From a bacterium (GTDB taxonomy: Bacteria > Campylobacterota > Campylobacteria > Campylobacterales > Sulfurimonadaceae): a DNA stretch of 42,553 bases. This document shows positions 17,202 through 25,039 of the stretch, one piece after another. A model generated the notes under the pieces. That model was given only the letters and a program-made list of their open reading frames with translations. It did no database searches and was not told the origin of the DNA. Each line of letters begins with the position of its first letter. Within the stretch, counting starts at the first letter, position 1. The stretch spans positions 1 to 42,553 of the forward strand of contig JAHJGM010000020.1 in the NCBI GenBank assembly GCA_018824305.1. Direction: 5' to 3'. A program made the translations under genes and the position numbers.

Positions 17202-18356
17202 TTAAAAGATCTTATTTTTAATATGCCTTGAACAGACAACTCCGCTGCTAAATGCCCATTGAAAATTGTATCCGCCCAGCTCACCCGTGACATCTACGAC
17301 TTCGCCGATAAAATAGAGCCTTTTGACTTTTTTGCTCATCATTGAGTCTGTATCCAGCTCATCAGTCCTAACACCGCCGCGGCTCACTTCGGCTTTTGTA
17401 AAACCGAAATTTCCAGCCGGAGAGAAAGCATACTTGTGAACTGCCTGAAGATTTTGCAACTCATCTTTACTCAATCTGTTACAGGGTTTGTCCTCTACAT
17501 GTAAAGCTTCAAGCAGTCCTTTTGATAAACGCTTCGGAAGATTCAGTACCGAAGAGATATTTTTTTTGGAGTTTTTTATAAGGTTGTTGATATTCTGAGC
17601 AGGCAAAAAATTGATATACATATTGCCTTTTTTCCAGTAAAGCGATGCACTCAGCACAACGGGACCGCTTATGCCGCGATGGGCAAAAAGCATCTCTTCG
17701 CTTAATCTCTTGCCATCCACTTCTATTTCGACCTCAGCACTGATGCCGCTAAGCTCTTTCATCCAAAATTGATCTTTTTGAAGGGTAAGTCCTACAAGAG
17801 CAGGTGTAAAGTCCGTGACCTCGATTCCGAAACCGGATGCTATCTTGAGCCCGATATCGCTTGCACCCAGTGTCTTATAGCTCACACCGCCAGTTGCTAC
17901 GACCAGATTTCTGGTACTGTATGTTTTTTTTGAAGTTTTGATGAAAAAGAGGTCATCTTTTTTTTCTACATGTAGGATATCTTCACCAAGAAAGTAGCTG
18001 ACATTTTTTGTGAGTCTTTTAAAGATAGAGATGATCTCGTCACTGCTTTTTTCACAAAAATAGTAACGATTTTTGCGGATGACAGGCTTAAGAGAGTTAA
18101 CTTGTAAAAACTCTAGAAGTTCATCTTTTGTAAATCTTGATAAAACAGAGGAGACGAACTTTTCATCGCCCAGATAGTTATCTTCGCTGACTTTGGTATT
18201 TGTGATATTGCACTTTCCCCCGCCAGATATCTTTATCTTGGCACCTATATGCAAGTTGGCATCGATCATACCGACTTTGAGGTCTTTACATGTAGCAAGC
18301 TCGCTGACACACATAAGCCCGCTGGCACCAGCTCCAAGGATCAAGACATCATACAT
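17202..18356 (-). CDS. HI0933/BaiN-family FAD-dependent oxidoreductase
   Basis: A 384-residue flavoprotein. It opens with the FAD Rossmann motif VLILGAGASGLMCVSEL (about 4-20), followed by the family signature KIKISGGGKCNITN (about 41-54). The C-terminal RGGVRTDELDTDSMMSKKVK and GEVVDVTGELGGYNFQWAFSSG segments are the other conserved blocks of the HI0933 group. Family members have been called BaiN-like or aminoacetone oxidases, but for most the substrate is unknown. The gene begins one base after the stop of the upstream msrQ-like gene, so they share a transcript. The pairing hints at a redox role, but this is inference. Confidence 0.9.
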   Translation of the reverse strand: MYDVLILGAGASGLMCVSELATCKDLKVGMIDANLHIGAKIKISGGGKCNITNTKVSEDNYLGDEKFVSSVLSRFTKDELLEFLQVNSLKPVIRKNRYYFCEKSSDEIISIFKRLTKNVSYFLGEDILHVEKKDDLFFIKTSKKTYSTRNLVVATGGVSYKTLGASDIGLKIASGFGIEVTDFTPALVGLTLQKDQFWMKELSGISAEVEIEVDGKRLSEEMLFAHRGISGPVVLSASLYWKKGNMYINFLPAQNINNLIKNSKKNISSVLNLPKRLSKGLLEALHVEDKPCNRLSKDELQNLQAVHKYAFSPAGNFGFTKAEVSRGGVRTDELDTDSMMSKKVKRLYFIGEVVDVTGELGGYNFQWAFSSGVVCSRHIKNKIF

Positions 18357-18357
18357 C

Positions 18358-18978
18358 TTAGCGCTTTAAAAGTTTGAGTGCCAAAAGTGCCGATATGACT
18401 GCCACATAGATGATGTCCGTAAAGGAGATATTTTTTTGAGCCAGTAAAAAATGCACCATAACAAATACCATCGAGATATAAAACAGTTTATGCCATGAAT
18501 GAAACTTCCTAAATAAAAACGGCACAGAGGTAATACTCATCATCAAAAGCACTGCAAACGCCAAGACACCGAAAATGATGAAAAGATGATGCGTAAATGC
18601 ACCGTATATCTCACCAAAATCAAAATGGTGCTTCAGCCAAACAAAGACCGCTACATGTAAAAGAACATAAAATGCTCCAAATAGTCCGATAAGTCTTTTG
18701 TATTTGAGCAGATCGAACTTAAGGTAACTGTGAAGCGGTTTAAGCGCGAGTGTCAAGATGAGCAGGTTCAATGCTGTTTTTGCAGTCGTAACTTCTAAAA
18801 ACTTGATAATATTGCCCGGATACCATCCGATATGCAGATGTAGGTAACCGTTTAAAAACTTTGCCATAACGATAGGCAGCTGCCATCCTTGACCTAGCGA
18901 ATAGCGAAATGACATATAAAAAATCGGCATCAGTGCCGCGATCCAGATAATTGTTCTCATGGCGCGATTATAGAACAT
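18358..18978 (-). CDS. msrQ: MsrQ-like heme b membrane protein (ferric reductase-like domain)
   Basis: A 206-residue integral membrane protein with about six hydrophobic helices. It matches MsrQ/YedZ, the heme b subunit that passes quinol or flavin electrons to MsrP for repair of oxidised methionine in periplasmic proteins. Candidate heme ligands are the His in YVLLHVAVF (about 108) and the His residues in FHSWHKLFYIS and VMVHFLL. The N-terminal half (RYSLGQGW, HIGWYPGNIIKFL) shows the conserved G-x-W and TG-like segments of the family. The catalytic partner msrP is not adjacent. It is co-transcribed with the flavoprotein downstream. An ATG at 18960 is a possible alternative start; neither has a strong Shine-Dalgarno. 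Confidence 0.75.
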   Translation of the reverse strand: MFYNRAMRTIIWIAALMPIFYMSFRYSLGQGWQLPIVMAKFLNGYLHLHIGWYPGNIIKFLEVTTAKTALNLLILTLALKPLHSYLKFDLLKYKRLIGLFGAFYVLLHVAVFVWLKHHFDFGEIYGAFTHHLFIIFGVLAFAVLLMMSITSVPFLFRKFHSWHKLFYISMVFVMVHFLLAQKNISFTDIIYVAVISALLALKLLKR

Positions 18979-18996
18979 AATTGCTCAAAATGAGTT

Positions 18997-19776
18997 TTAA
19001 CCTCTTTTTTTAAATATCTTTTTTCTGTAATGGTGAAGCTTTTCGTAGTTTATCTCCATCAGTAAAGCGATGAGTAACACTACAGCAAAAAAAGCTGAAG
19101 TCCCTATGGTTCCAAGGTTTAATCCCCCGTGATCGAAGGGTTTTGTAAGCAGATCGCCAAAAGTCGCACCAAAGGGGCGGGTCAGGACAAAGGCTAACCA
19201 AAATAGAAATATCTTAGATATCTTCGTGTAGTAGTTTGCGACCGCCAAGGTGATCAAGACTATGGATATCAGTGTAGCACTTTGCACAAAACCCATACCA
19301 AGATCGTCTGCTAGAAAATCTCCAGCAGCCGTACCCAAAGTGTTTGCTATTAAAAAAGCACTCCAATAGTAAATCTCTGAGGGAGTCGTATATATTCTCT
19401 CAACAGATAACGAGCCCTCTTTTTTATACCAAAGGAACAAGATGATCCCTAACAGACAGACCAAGATCAAAGAACCGACAGCGTATCCAAGCCCCAGCGT
19501 CCTGTCTATAAAGTCGGATATAGCTGTTCCGACTATTGCCGTTGCAGTAAAAGTAAGCCAGTAAGATATGGGTTCATACCTTTTAAGAGAGAGTTTGATA
19601 GCTAAAAAGAGTAAAAAGACCACCATAAAGATGATAATAGTTGTAAGATACCCCAGATCAAATGTCATGGAAAACATATCTGCACCCGTCTCACCAAGCG
19701 TCGTAGAGGCTATTTTGATGATCCAATAAAGTAATATGATCTGAGGAACACGTGTATTGACCATCTCTTGTTTCAT
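18997..19776 (-). CDS. COG4705-type membrane protein with four internal repeats
   Basis: A 259-residue membrane protein with seven or eight hydrophobic helices. It shows a fourfold repeat of a short motif with small residues, a conserved Asp and a Gly-rich end: TTLGETGADMFSMTFDLGYL, GTAISDFIDRTLGLGYAVG, NTLGTAAGDFLADDLGMGF and PFGATFGDLLTKPFDHGGL. The regular acidic residue inside a Thr/Gly-rich membrane segment suggests a cation site, as in transporters made by duplication. I match it to the conserved membrane-protein family COG4705, whose function is unknown to me. It is 18 bases upstream of msrQ on the same strand and divergent from the marC-like gene. Confidence 0.75.
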   Translation of the reverse strand: MKQEMVNTRVPQIILLYWIIKIASTTLGETGADMFSMTFDLGYLTTIIIFMVVFLLFLAIKLSLKRYEPISYWLTFTATAIVGTAISDFIDRTLGLGYAVGSLILVCLLGIILFLWYKKEGSLSVERIYTTPSEIYYWSAFLIANTLGTAAGDFLADDLGMGFVQSATLISIVLITLAVANYYTKISKIFLFWLAFVLTRPFGATFGDLLTKPFDHGGLNLGTIGTSAFFAVVLLIALLMEINYEKLHHYRKKIFKKRG

Positions 19777-19854
19777 AACAGAACCTTTATAAAAATTTTA
19801 TCCCTCATTGTAATTCGTTTGCATAAATGAACAGGAACACAGAGTTTATAAAAC

Positions 19855-19885
19855 TTGACGATATTATCCAAATACTTGTTAAGAT
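19855..19885 (+). promoter_or_regulatory. Promoter of the marC-like gene
   Basis: TTGACG (19855-19860) is followed 19 bases later by an extended -10, TGTTAAGAT (19877-19885). The spacer is slightly long, but both elements are close to consensus. The start codon is at 19917. Confidence 0.5.
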
Positions 19886-19916
19886 GTAGCACAAATATCA
19901 AAAAATAGGCAGACTC

Positions 19917-20546
19917 ATGGATCATACGACTTTTATACATATCTTCATCACACTGGTCTCCATTATGAATCCGCTTGGAGTGATACCCATATTTTTAGCC
20001 ATTGCAGCTGACCAATCGCCACTGCAGAAAAAAAAGTCTATCAAAAGAACTGTCACTGCCGTTATCCTTATCCTGCTCATCAGCGCTTATGGAGGCAACT
20101 ATCTGCTTTCATTTTTTGGGATCGATATTGACTCGTTTCGCATCGCCGGGGGGATACTCCTGCTTTTAATGTCCATACATATGCTTCAGGCAAAAACACC
20201 GACCGTCAAGACAAATGAAGACGAGCAAAGCGAAGCGGTTGAAAAAGATGATATTGCCGTCGTACCCTTAGCCATCCCTCTTCTGGCAGGACCCGGTTCT
20301 ATTAGTACCGTGATCCTATTTTCCGCGTCTATGCCGACTTTGGTAGACAAGATCACTCTTGGCATCATCATCGCTCTTGCAGGGCTTTTGATACTGCCTA
20401 CACTGCTTCTTTCCAAACCGATAGGAGAGCGTCTTGGAAGTACAGGACTCAACATCGCCACAAGAATTATGGGGCTTATTTTGGCTTCTATTTCAGTCAA
20501 GTTTATTTTAGAGGGCGTCTTGCATTTTTTAAAAGGTAATATCTAA
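19917..20546 (+). CDS. MarC family membrane protein
   Basis: A 209-residue inner-membrane protein with six hydrophobic helices and the family hallmark LVSIMNPLGVIPIFLAI near the N-terminus (about 13-29), then SFRIAGGILLLLMSIHML and PLAIPLLAGPGSISTVIL (about 118-135), the inverted repeat of the same half. MarC/YchE/YhgN proteins are widespread, but their substrate is not established; the old link to antibiotic resistance has been withdrawn. The central loop (residues about 87-112) is charged and cytoplasmic. The gene is followed 41 bases later by rimO, which has its own -10 box. Confidence 0.93.
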   Translation: MDHTTFIHIFITLVSIMNPLGVIPIFLAIAADQSPLQKKKSIKRTVTAVILILLISAYGGNYLLSFFGIDIDSFRIAGGILLLLMSIHMLQAKTPTVKTNEDEQSEAVEKDDIAVVPLAIPLLAGPGSISTVILFSASMPTLVDKITLGIIIALAGLLILPTLLLSKPIGERLGSTGLNIATRIMGLILASISVKFILEGVLHFLKGNI

Positions 20547-20563
20547 TATTGGATATAATTTCA

Positions 20564-20569
20564 TAAATA
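20564..20569 (+). promoter_or_regulatory. -10 box of rimO-tilS
   Basis: TATAAT at 20564-20569 in the gap between marC-like and rimO gives a transcription start near 20576 and a short leader before the ATG at 20588. No clear -35 is visible. Confidence 0.45.
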
Positions 20570-20587
20570 TATATAAAAGTGAAGTAA

Positions 20588-21901
20588 ATGAGCAAAAAAC
20601 TACATATCGTATCTTTGGGATGTACCAAGAACCTTGTCGATACCGAAGTTATGATGGGACGCCTTCAAAACTATGAACTGACAGACAGCCAAGAGGATGC
20701 CGACGTCATCATAGTAAATACCTGCGGCTTTATAGACGCTGCAAAAGAGGAATCTATCAATACTGTTTTAAACCTTCACGATGTAAGAAAAGAGAACTCG
20801 CTTCTAGTCATGGCAGGATGTCTGAGCGAACGTTACAAAGAGGAGTTGGCTAAAGATATGCCTGAAGTCGATCTCTTTACGGGTGTAGGCGACTATGAAA
20901 AAATAGATGAACTTCTGGCAAACAAAAAATCTCAGTTCAGCGAACAAGTCTACCTCATCGACGGTGCGGAGCGTGTCGTCACGGGTTCAACGTACCATGC
21001 TTATATCAAGCTTTCAGAGGGTTGTAACCAACAATGCAGTTTTTGTGCGATTCCATCATTTAAAGGCAAGCTTAACTCACGTTCACTGGACTCTGTGGCA
21101 AGAGAGGTCGAATCTTTAGTCAAAAGAGGTTATTATGATTTCAGTTTTGTCTCACAAGACAGTTCTTCATACCTCAGAGACAAAAAGACAATTGATGGAC
21201 TCAGTCTTCTCATCAGCAGGATCGAACTGATCGAAGGTGTAAAAAGTGCAAGGATCTTATACCTTTATCCTTCGACTACATCGCTGAAACTGATCCAAAA
21301 TATCGGTAAGTCAAAGATATTTCAAAACTACTTCGATATGCCGATCCAACACATCAATGATGAGATGCTGCGCATCATGAAACGCGGTTTTGGAAAAGAA
21401 AAGACTATCGAGCTCTTAGATGCTATGAAAGCATTGCCGAATTCCTTTGTCAGAACAAGCTTTATCGTCGGTCATCCAAATGAGACACCTGCGATGTTTG
21501 AGGAGATGTGCGACTTTGCCGCAGCTTTTGGGTTTGACAGGATAAATGTATTTAGCTACTCGGATGAAGAGACCACTCCCGCTTATGATATGAGCAGCAA
21601 GATAGATAAAAAAACGATCCAAAAAAGAGCTGATAAACTCGGTAAGATCGCTTCAAAATGTGAACTGGCAAGTTTACAAAAAGAGGTCGGTAAAACCGTC
21701 GATATCGTCATCGACGGTGAAAGTGAAGAGAGTGAGTTCATCCTGAGTGCAAAAGAGCTTATCTGGGCACCTGATATCGACGGTGAGCTTTATGTAAATG
21801 ACAGAGAGATCGATGAAGATATAGAGTTTGGCAAGATTTATAAAGCCAAGATCACGGAACTCATCGGCACAAAACTTTTATGTACCGTAGATAATGCTTA
21901 A
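20588..21901 (+). CDS. rimO: Ribosomal protein S12 methylthiotransferase RimO
   Basis: RimO is a radical-SAM enzyme that methylthiolates an aspartate of ribosomal protein S12. The N-terminal UPF0004 domain supplies three cysteines for one [4Fe-4S] cluster (SLGCTKNLVDTE, VNTCGF, AGCLSER). The radical-SAM motif CNQQCSFC (about 146-153) binds the second cluster. A TRAM domain closes the protein (GKTVDIVIDGESEE onward). The length of 437 is normal. SLGCTKNLVDTE at the start is the RimO form; MiaB, which also occurs in this window at 26925, reads [12 protein letters not shown]. It overlaps tilS by 8 bases. Confidence 0.96.
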   Translation: MSKKLHIVSLGCTKNLVDTEVMMGRLQNYELTDSQEDADVIIVNTCGFIDAAKEESINTVLNLHDVRKENSLLVMAGCLSERYKEELAKDMPEVDLFTGVGDYEKIDELLANKKSQFSEQVYLIDGAERVVTGSTYHAYIKLSEGCNQQCSFCAIPSFKGKLNSRSLDSVAREVESLVKRGYYDFSFVSQDSSSYLRDKKTIDGLSLLISRIELIEGVKSARILYLYPSTTSLKLIQNIGKSKIFQNYFDMPIQHINDEMLRIMKRGFGKEKTIELLDAMKALPNSFVRTSFIVGHPNETPAMFEEMCDFAAAFGFDRINVFSYSDEETTPAYDMSSKIDKKTIQKRADKLGKIASKCELASLQKEVGKTVDIVIDGESEESEFILSAKELIWAPDIDGELYVNDREIDEDIEFGKIYKAKITELIGTKLLCTVDNA

Positions 21902-22880
21902 ACCTCAAGATATCTCCCTTTTAAAAACTTCCAAAAACCTTCTCGCCTTTTCAGGCGGAGCTGATTCTACTGCACTCTTTTTTTTACTCTTAGAAAATGA
22001 GATCCCTTTTGACATCGCCATCGTCGACTATGCCATTAGAGAGCAGAGCAAAGAGGAGGTCTCCTATGCACAAGAGATCGCCCTTACATATAAAAAGAAC
22101 TGCTATGTTTTTACATCTGAGCCAATCGAAAAAAACTTTGAAGCACGTGCCAGAAAAATCAGATACGATTTTTTTGATGAACTGATACTTGCTTACAGCT
22201 ATGACAATCTTTTAACAGCGCATCATCTAGGCGACAGGCTCGAATGGTTCTTGATGCAACTAAGCAAAGGTGCGGGATGTGCAGAGCTTAGCTCATTAAA
22301 AAGCATCACAAAAAAAGAGAACTACAACATTATCCGTCCGCTTTTACATGTAGACAAAAATGAACTTATCGCTTATCTAAAAACAGATGACAGAAAATGG
22401 TTTGAAGACAAGACAAATGAGGACTTGAATATCAAAAGAAACGAATTTAGACATCTGCATGTCACACCTCTGTTACAAAAGTACAAAGAGGGTATACTCA
22501 AAAGTTTCGAGTACATAGACAATGATACGGACGAACTTATAGAAGAAGTGGATATCCTGCATGTAAAAGAGTTATATTATTTTAAACGTGCATCTCACCT
22601 AAAAAGTGACATTTACCATATAGACAAGCTTCTAAAAACGCTTGGGATCATGATAAGTTCCAAAGTAAGAGGGGAATTAAGAGATCTAAATGAGACGGTA
22701 ATCTCTAGAAAATATGCAGTTGCTAAAACAGATGAACATATATTTATCGCACCATATATCTCACATGTAAACATGGATAAAGAGTTCAAGGAGAGATGCA
22801 GGATATTAAAAATCCCCGTGAAACTCCGCCCATATCTCTTTTTAAATCAAGATGTTTTAGAGACTATGGCTTCTTTGTAA
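21894..22880 (+). CDS. tilS: tRNA(Ile)-lysidine synthetase TilS
   Basis: TilS attaches lysine to C34 of tRNA-Ile(CAU), allowing it to read AUA; the gene is essential in most bacteria. The N-terminal PP-loop ATP-binding motif FSGGADSTALFFLLL (about 19-33) is clear, as are HHLGDRLEWFLMQLSKGAG (about 111-129) and KWFEDKTN (about 166-173), which are conserved in the family. At 328 residues it is the short form of Campylobacterota and lacks much of the C-terminal domain of E. coli TilS. The start overlaps rimO by 8 bases; the 3' end overlaps the convergent PilO-like gene by 17 bases. Confidence 0.94.
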   Translation: MLKPQDISLLKTSKNLLAFSGGADSTALFFLLLENEIPFDIAIVDYAIREQSKEEVSYAQEIALTYKKNCYVFTSEPIEKNFEARARKIRYDFFDELILAYSYDNLLTAHHLGDRLEWFLMQLSKGAGCAELSSLKSITKKENYNIIRPLLHVDKNELIAYLKTDDRKWFEDKTNEDLNIKRNEFRHLHVTPLLQKYKEGILKSFEYIDNDTDELIEEVDILHVKELYYFKRASHLKSDIYHIDKLLKTLGIMISSKVRGELRDLNETVISRKYAVAKTDEHIFIAPYISHVNMDKEFKERCRILKIPVKLRPYLFLNQDVLETMASL

Positions 22881-23505
22881 CATTAGTCTCAGTCGATGAG
22901 TTCATATCATCCACAGTTGAATTGATCTCACAAGTAGTATTCATCTCGAGCGCTTGAGGTTGGATCATTGAAGTGTTGATCTCTTCGTTTAACGCATAGA
23001 CTCTCATCGTAAATGATGAGTTTATAAGCTCACCGTCTCTTTGAAAATGGATAGGGAAATTAACGCCTATAACCCAATCACCCTTATTTAGACTATCTAA
23101 AAAGTTGTAAAAAACAGCAGGTGAGTCGATCTTTGAAGTCGTATTTACCTCGTAGAGATCAAAAGGATCCTGTCTATCTATCTTTGCTATCTTCGAAAGT
23201 GTCAGATTTTGAAAAAACTTCTTATTTTCGGTAATAAATCTGTCTTGATTAAAACTATTGTCAAATGCAGTAATAATCGTTCTGTGCTTCTCTTGCAAAG
23301 ATTTCAACTCCTGCCATGTTTCATCGTTGAGCTGTTGGTATTGACTTAGTTCTATGGCATGTTTATTGGTCAGACTTCTTGCTTCTCTATACTCTTTTCC
23401 CGATGGGATCAATACTATAAAAGCAAAAAGCAGTACAAAGATCAAAAGCAAAAGCGTAATGACCAATAGATATATATTCTGGCGAGACACGTTAAATGAT
23501 TTCAT
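22864..23505 (-). CDS. PilO-like inner-membrane protein
   Basis: A 213-residue bitopic protein: short cytoplasmic start, one TM helix (about residues 11-33), a periplasmic coiled-coil region (YREARSLTNKHAIELSQYQQLNDETWQELKSL) and a small globular domain. This is the layout of PilO/GspM, which pairs with PilN/GspL as the periplasmic alignment ring of type IV pili and type II secretion systems. The C-terminal tail is rich in Asn/Thr/Ser and looks disordered. It is the last gene of the operon and overlaps the preceding gene by 4 bases (ATGA). Assignment rests on topology and gene order more than motifs, so PilO is inferred. Confidence 0.55.
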   Translation of the reverse strand: MKSFNVSRQNIYLLVITLLLLIFVLLFAFIVLIPSGKEYREARSLTNKHAIELSQYQQLNDETWQELKSLQEKHRTIITAFDNSFNQDRFITENKKFFQNLTLSKIAKIDRQDPFDLYEVNTTSKIDSPAVFYNFLDSLNKGDWVIGVNFPIHFQRDGELINSSFTMRVYALNEEINTSMIQPQALEMNTTCEINSTVDDMNSSTETNVTKKP

Positions 23506-24020
23506 TTTAGTACATCTTTATCATCTATTGTATTTGTCGAGACAAAACTGAGCCAACCGTTTTCAAGCTGATAAAAACTTGTATAGGTATTATTGAAAAT
23601 CGAACGCAACGGAGCTTGAAGCAAGAACTCGTATATTTGCTTTGTCGGTGTCACGCCGTACATGATCAATGCATCTTTTTTCAATTCGACTTGTGAAAGC
23701 GTGATCCGCTCGGGGACCAGATCAAAAAGATTTTTTATGCTCTCTTTTAAAACACTGTTTTCCGTGCTGATCTTTTCTGCCTTATCGCTCTCTTTTTCTA
23801 TGATATATATTTGATGCTGCATCTTCACGATCGCATCGTTGAGATCCACTTTTTTCTCTTCGATCCTTGCTATGCTTTGCTCAAACGTAAATATCTTTAG
23901 TTTTAAAAATCCATACGTCAAAGAGAGCATCACGATGGAGATCGTAAAAAAAGTCAGTACAAGCTGCAGCTCTGCCGAGACTATTTTTTTTGCCCTAGGT
24001 TTTATATAACTGTATGTCAT
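23502..24020 (-). CDS. PilN-like inner-membrane protein
   Basis: A 172-residue bitopic protein: basic cytoplasmic N-terminus (YIKPRAKKIV), one TM helix (about 17-41), then a long coiled coil (about 48-95; IARIEEKKVDLNDAIVKMQHQ) and a C-terminal domain (LSQVELKKDALIMYGVTPTKQIYEFLLQAP) that resembles the ferredoxin-like fold of PilN/GspL periplasmic domains. It overlaps its neighbours by 4 bases on both sides, so the three genes are translated together and very probably form one complex. Family assignment is from topology, fold pattern and gene order. Confidence 0.6.
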   Translation of the reverse strand: MTYSYIKPRAKKIVSAELQLVLTFFTISIVMLSLTYGFLKLKIFTFEQSIARIEEKKVDLNDAIVKMQHQIYIIEKESDKAEKISTENSVLKESIKNLFDLVPERITLSQVELKKDALIMYGVTPTKQIYEFLLQAPLRSIFNNTYTSFYQLENGWLSFVSTNTIDDKDVLK

Positions 24021-25039
24021 ATTTTTTCCCTTTTAACCAGATCCAGCATCTCTTCGCACATGTTTAGTTGACGTACATATACTTTTAAGAAGAGTTCCTC
24101 TTCAAGATAGTTTTTAAGATCATTTTCCATATCGCAAGCCGCTGCAATATAGATGGACTCAATAAATTTACTCTCATATTTTCTATCATTATAGAATTGA
24201 TTCAATGCGCTTTGAATAGCACTAAAACGTTTGTAATCCTCATTGAAACCTACCCCGCTCATATCCTCTTTATAACCTCTTACAGCACTTGGCTTGGGTG
24301 ATTGTACCTTGACCTCTGTAAAATCCTCTAAATCATCTATAGAATCGAGGTCCTCTATATCTGCCAAATCATCCAGATCTTCAAGGTCATCGTCTACATC
24401 TATCTCTTCAAGGTTTACGGCATTGAGATCATCCAGATCAAAATCCAGTTCATCTTTGTCGGTATCGATGATCGATAGACTTTCATCCAGTTTATCTATT
24501 TTCATGTTTACGTATTCTGAATATTTCAGCATCGAATCTTCAAAGACAGTCACGATCAAAGAGTCTTCTTGAACCAGAACAAACAGTGCCGCCTGAGAGT
24601 TTATCTTATCTTTAAAAAAGTTCTTCAGGATCGTGTAGGGAGAAAAAACAAAGTCCAGTCCGAAAGCTGCATATTTTTTATCAAAATTTATCAGATCGAC
24701 TTTTGATGTAAAACTGCTCCAGCCGTTATGACAGATCACTTGTGATGTTTCCAGATCACTGTATTTTGAGAACTCTTTGTCATCACACGAGGGCATTGCG
24801 CCTTGGCTTACGGAATAATCCAACAATGATATATAATAAAACGGCGTCTCATTCATAAAGGATTGGATGAAAGAGATCATCTCCTGCGTTACGTCAGAAC
24901 CTTTAAACGATTGGACGTAACTGTCTCTTACCTTGTTGTTTTTTAAAGTGTGTACGCAGACATCCGTCTTTGAATTGGATACTATGATACTAATATATAT
25001 CTTTAAATATAGACTATGTAGTATCTTAGAAAGTATCAT
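24017..25039 (-). CDS. PilM/GspL-like protein with acidic insertion
   Basis: A 340-residue soluble protein. Together with the two following genes it gives the order PilM-PilN-PilO, so I read it as the cytoplasmic actin-like PilM or GspL equivalent, although the ATPase signatures are too weak to call by eye. A striking acidic insertion occupies about residues 196-245, with repeats of the type DDLEDLDDL and no basic residues for long stretches. The ATG at 25039 is supported by AAGGGA about 6 bases upstream. It overlaps the upstream recombinase gene by 14 bases. I recall that Campylobacter also has three uncharacterised genes downstream of the miaB / DUF374 pair. Confidence 0.5.
   Translation of the reverse strand: MILSKILHSLYLKIYISIIVSNSKTDVCVHTLKNNKVRDSYVQSFKGSDVTQEMISFIQSFMNETPFYYISLLDYSVSQGAMPSCDDKEFSKYSDLETSQVICHNGWSSFTSKVDLINFDKKYAAFGLDFVFSPYTILKNFFKDKINSQAALFVLVQEDSLIVTVFEDSMLKYSEYVNMKIDKLDESLSIIDTDKDELDFDLDDLNAVNLEEIDVDDDLEDLDDLADIEDLDSIDDLEDFTEVKVQSPKPSAVRGYKEDMSGVGFNEDYKRFSAIQSALNQFYNDRKYESKFIESIYIAAACDMENDLKNYLEEELFLKVYVRQLNMCEEMLDLVKREKI

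Noticed and set aside
24294-24572. Ser-rich frame on the plus strand opposite the PilM-like gene
   Set aside because: It is the complement of the DDLEDL repeat and has no independent support.
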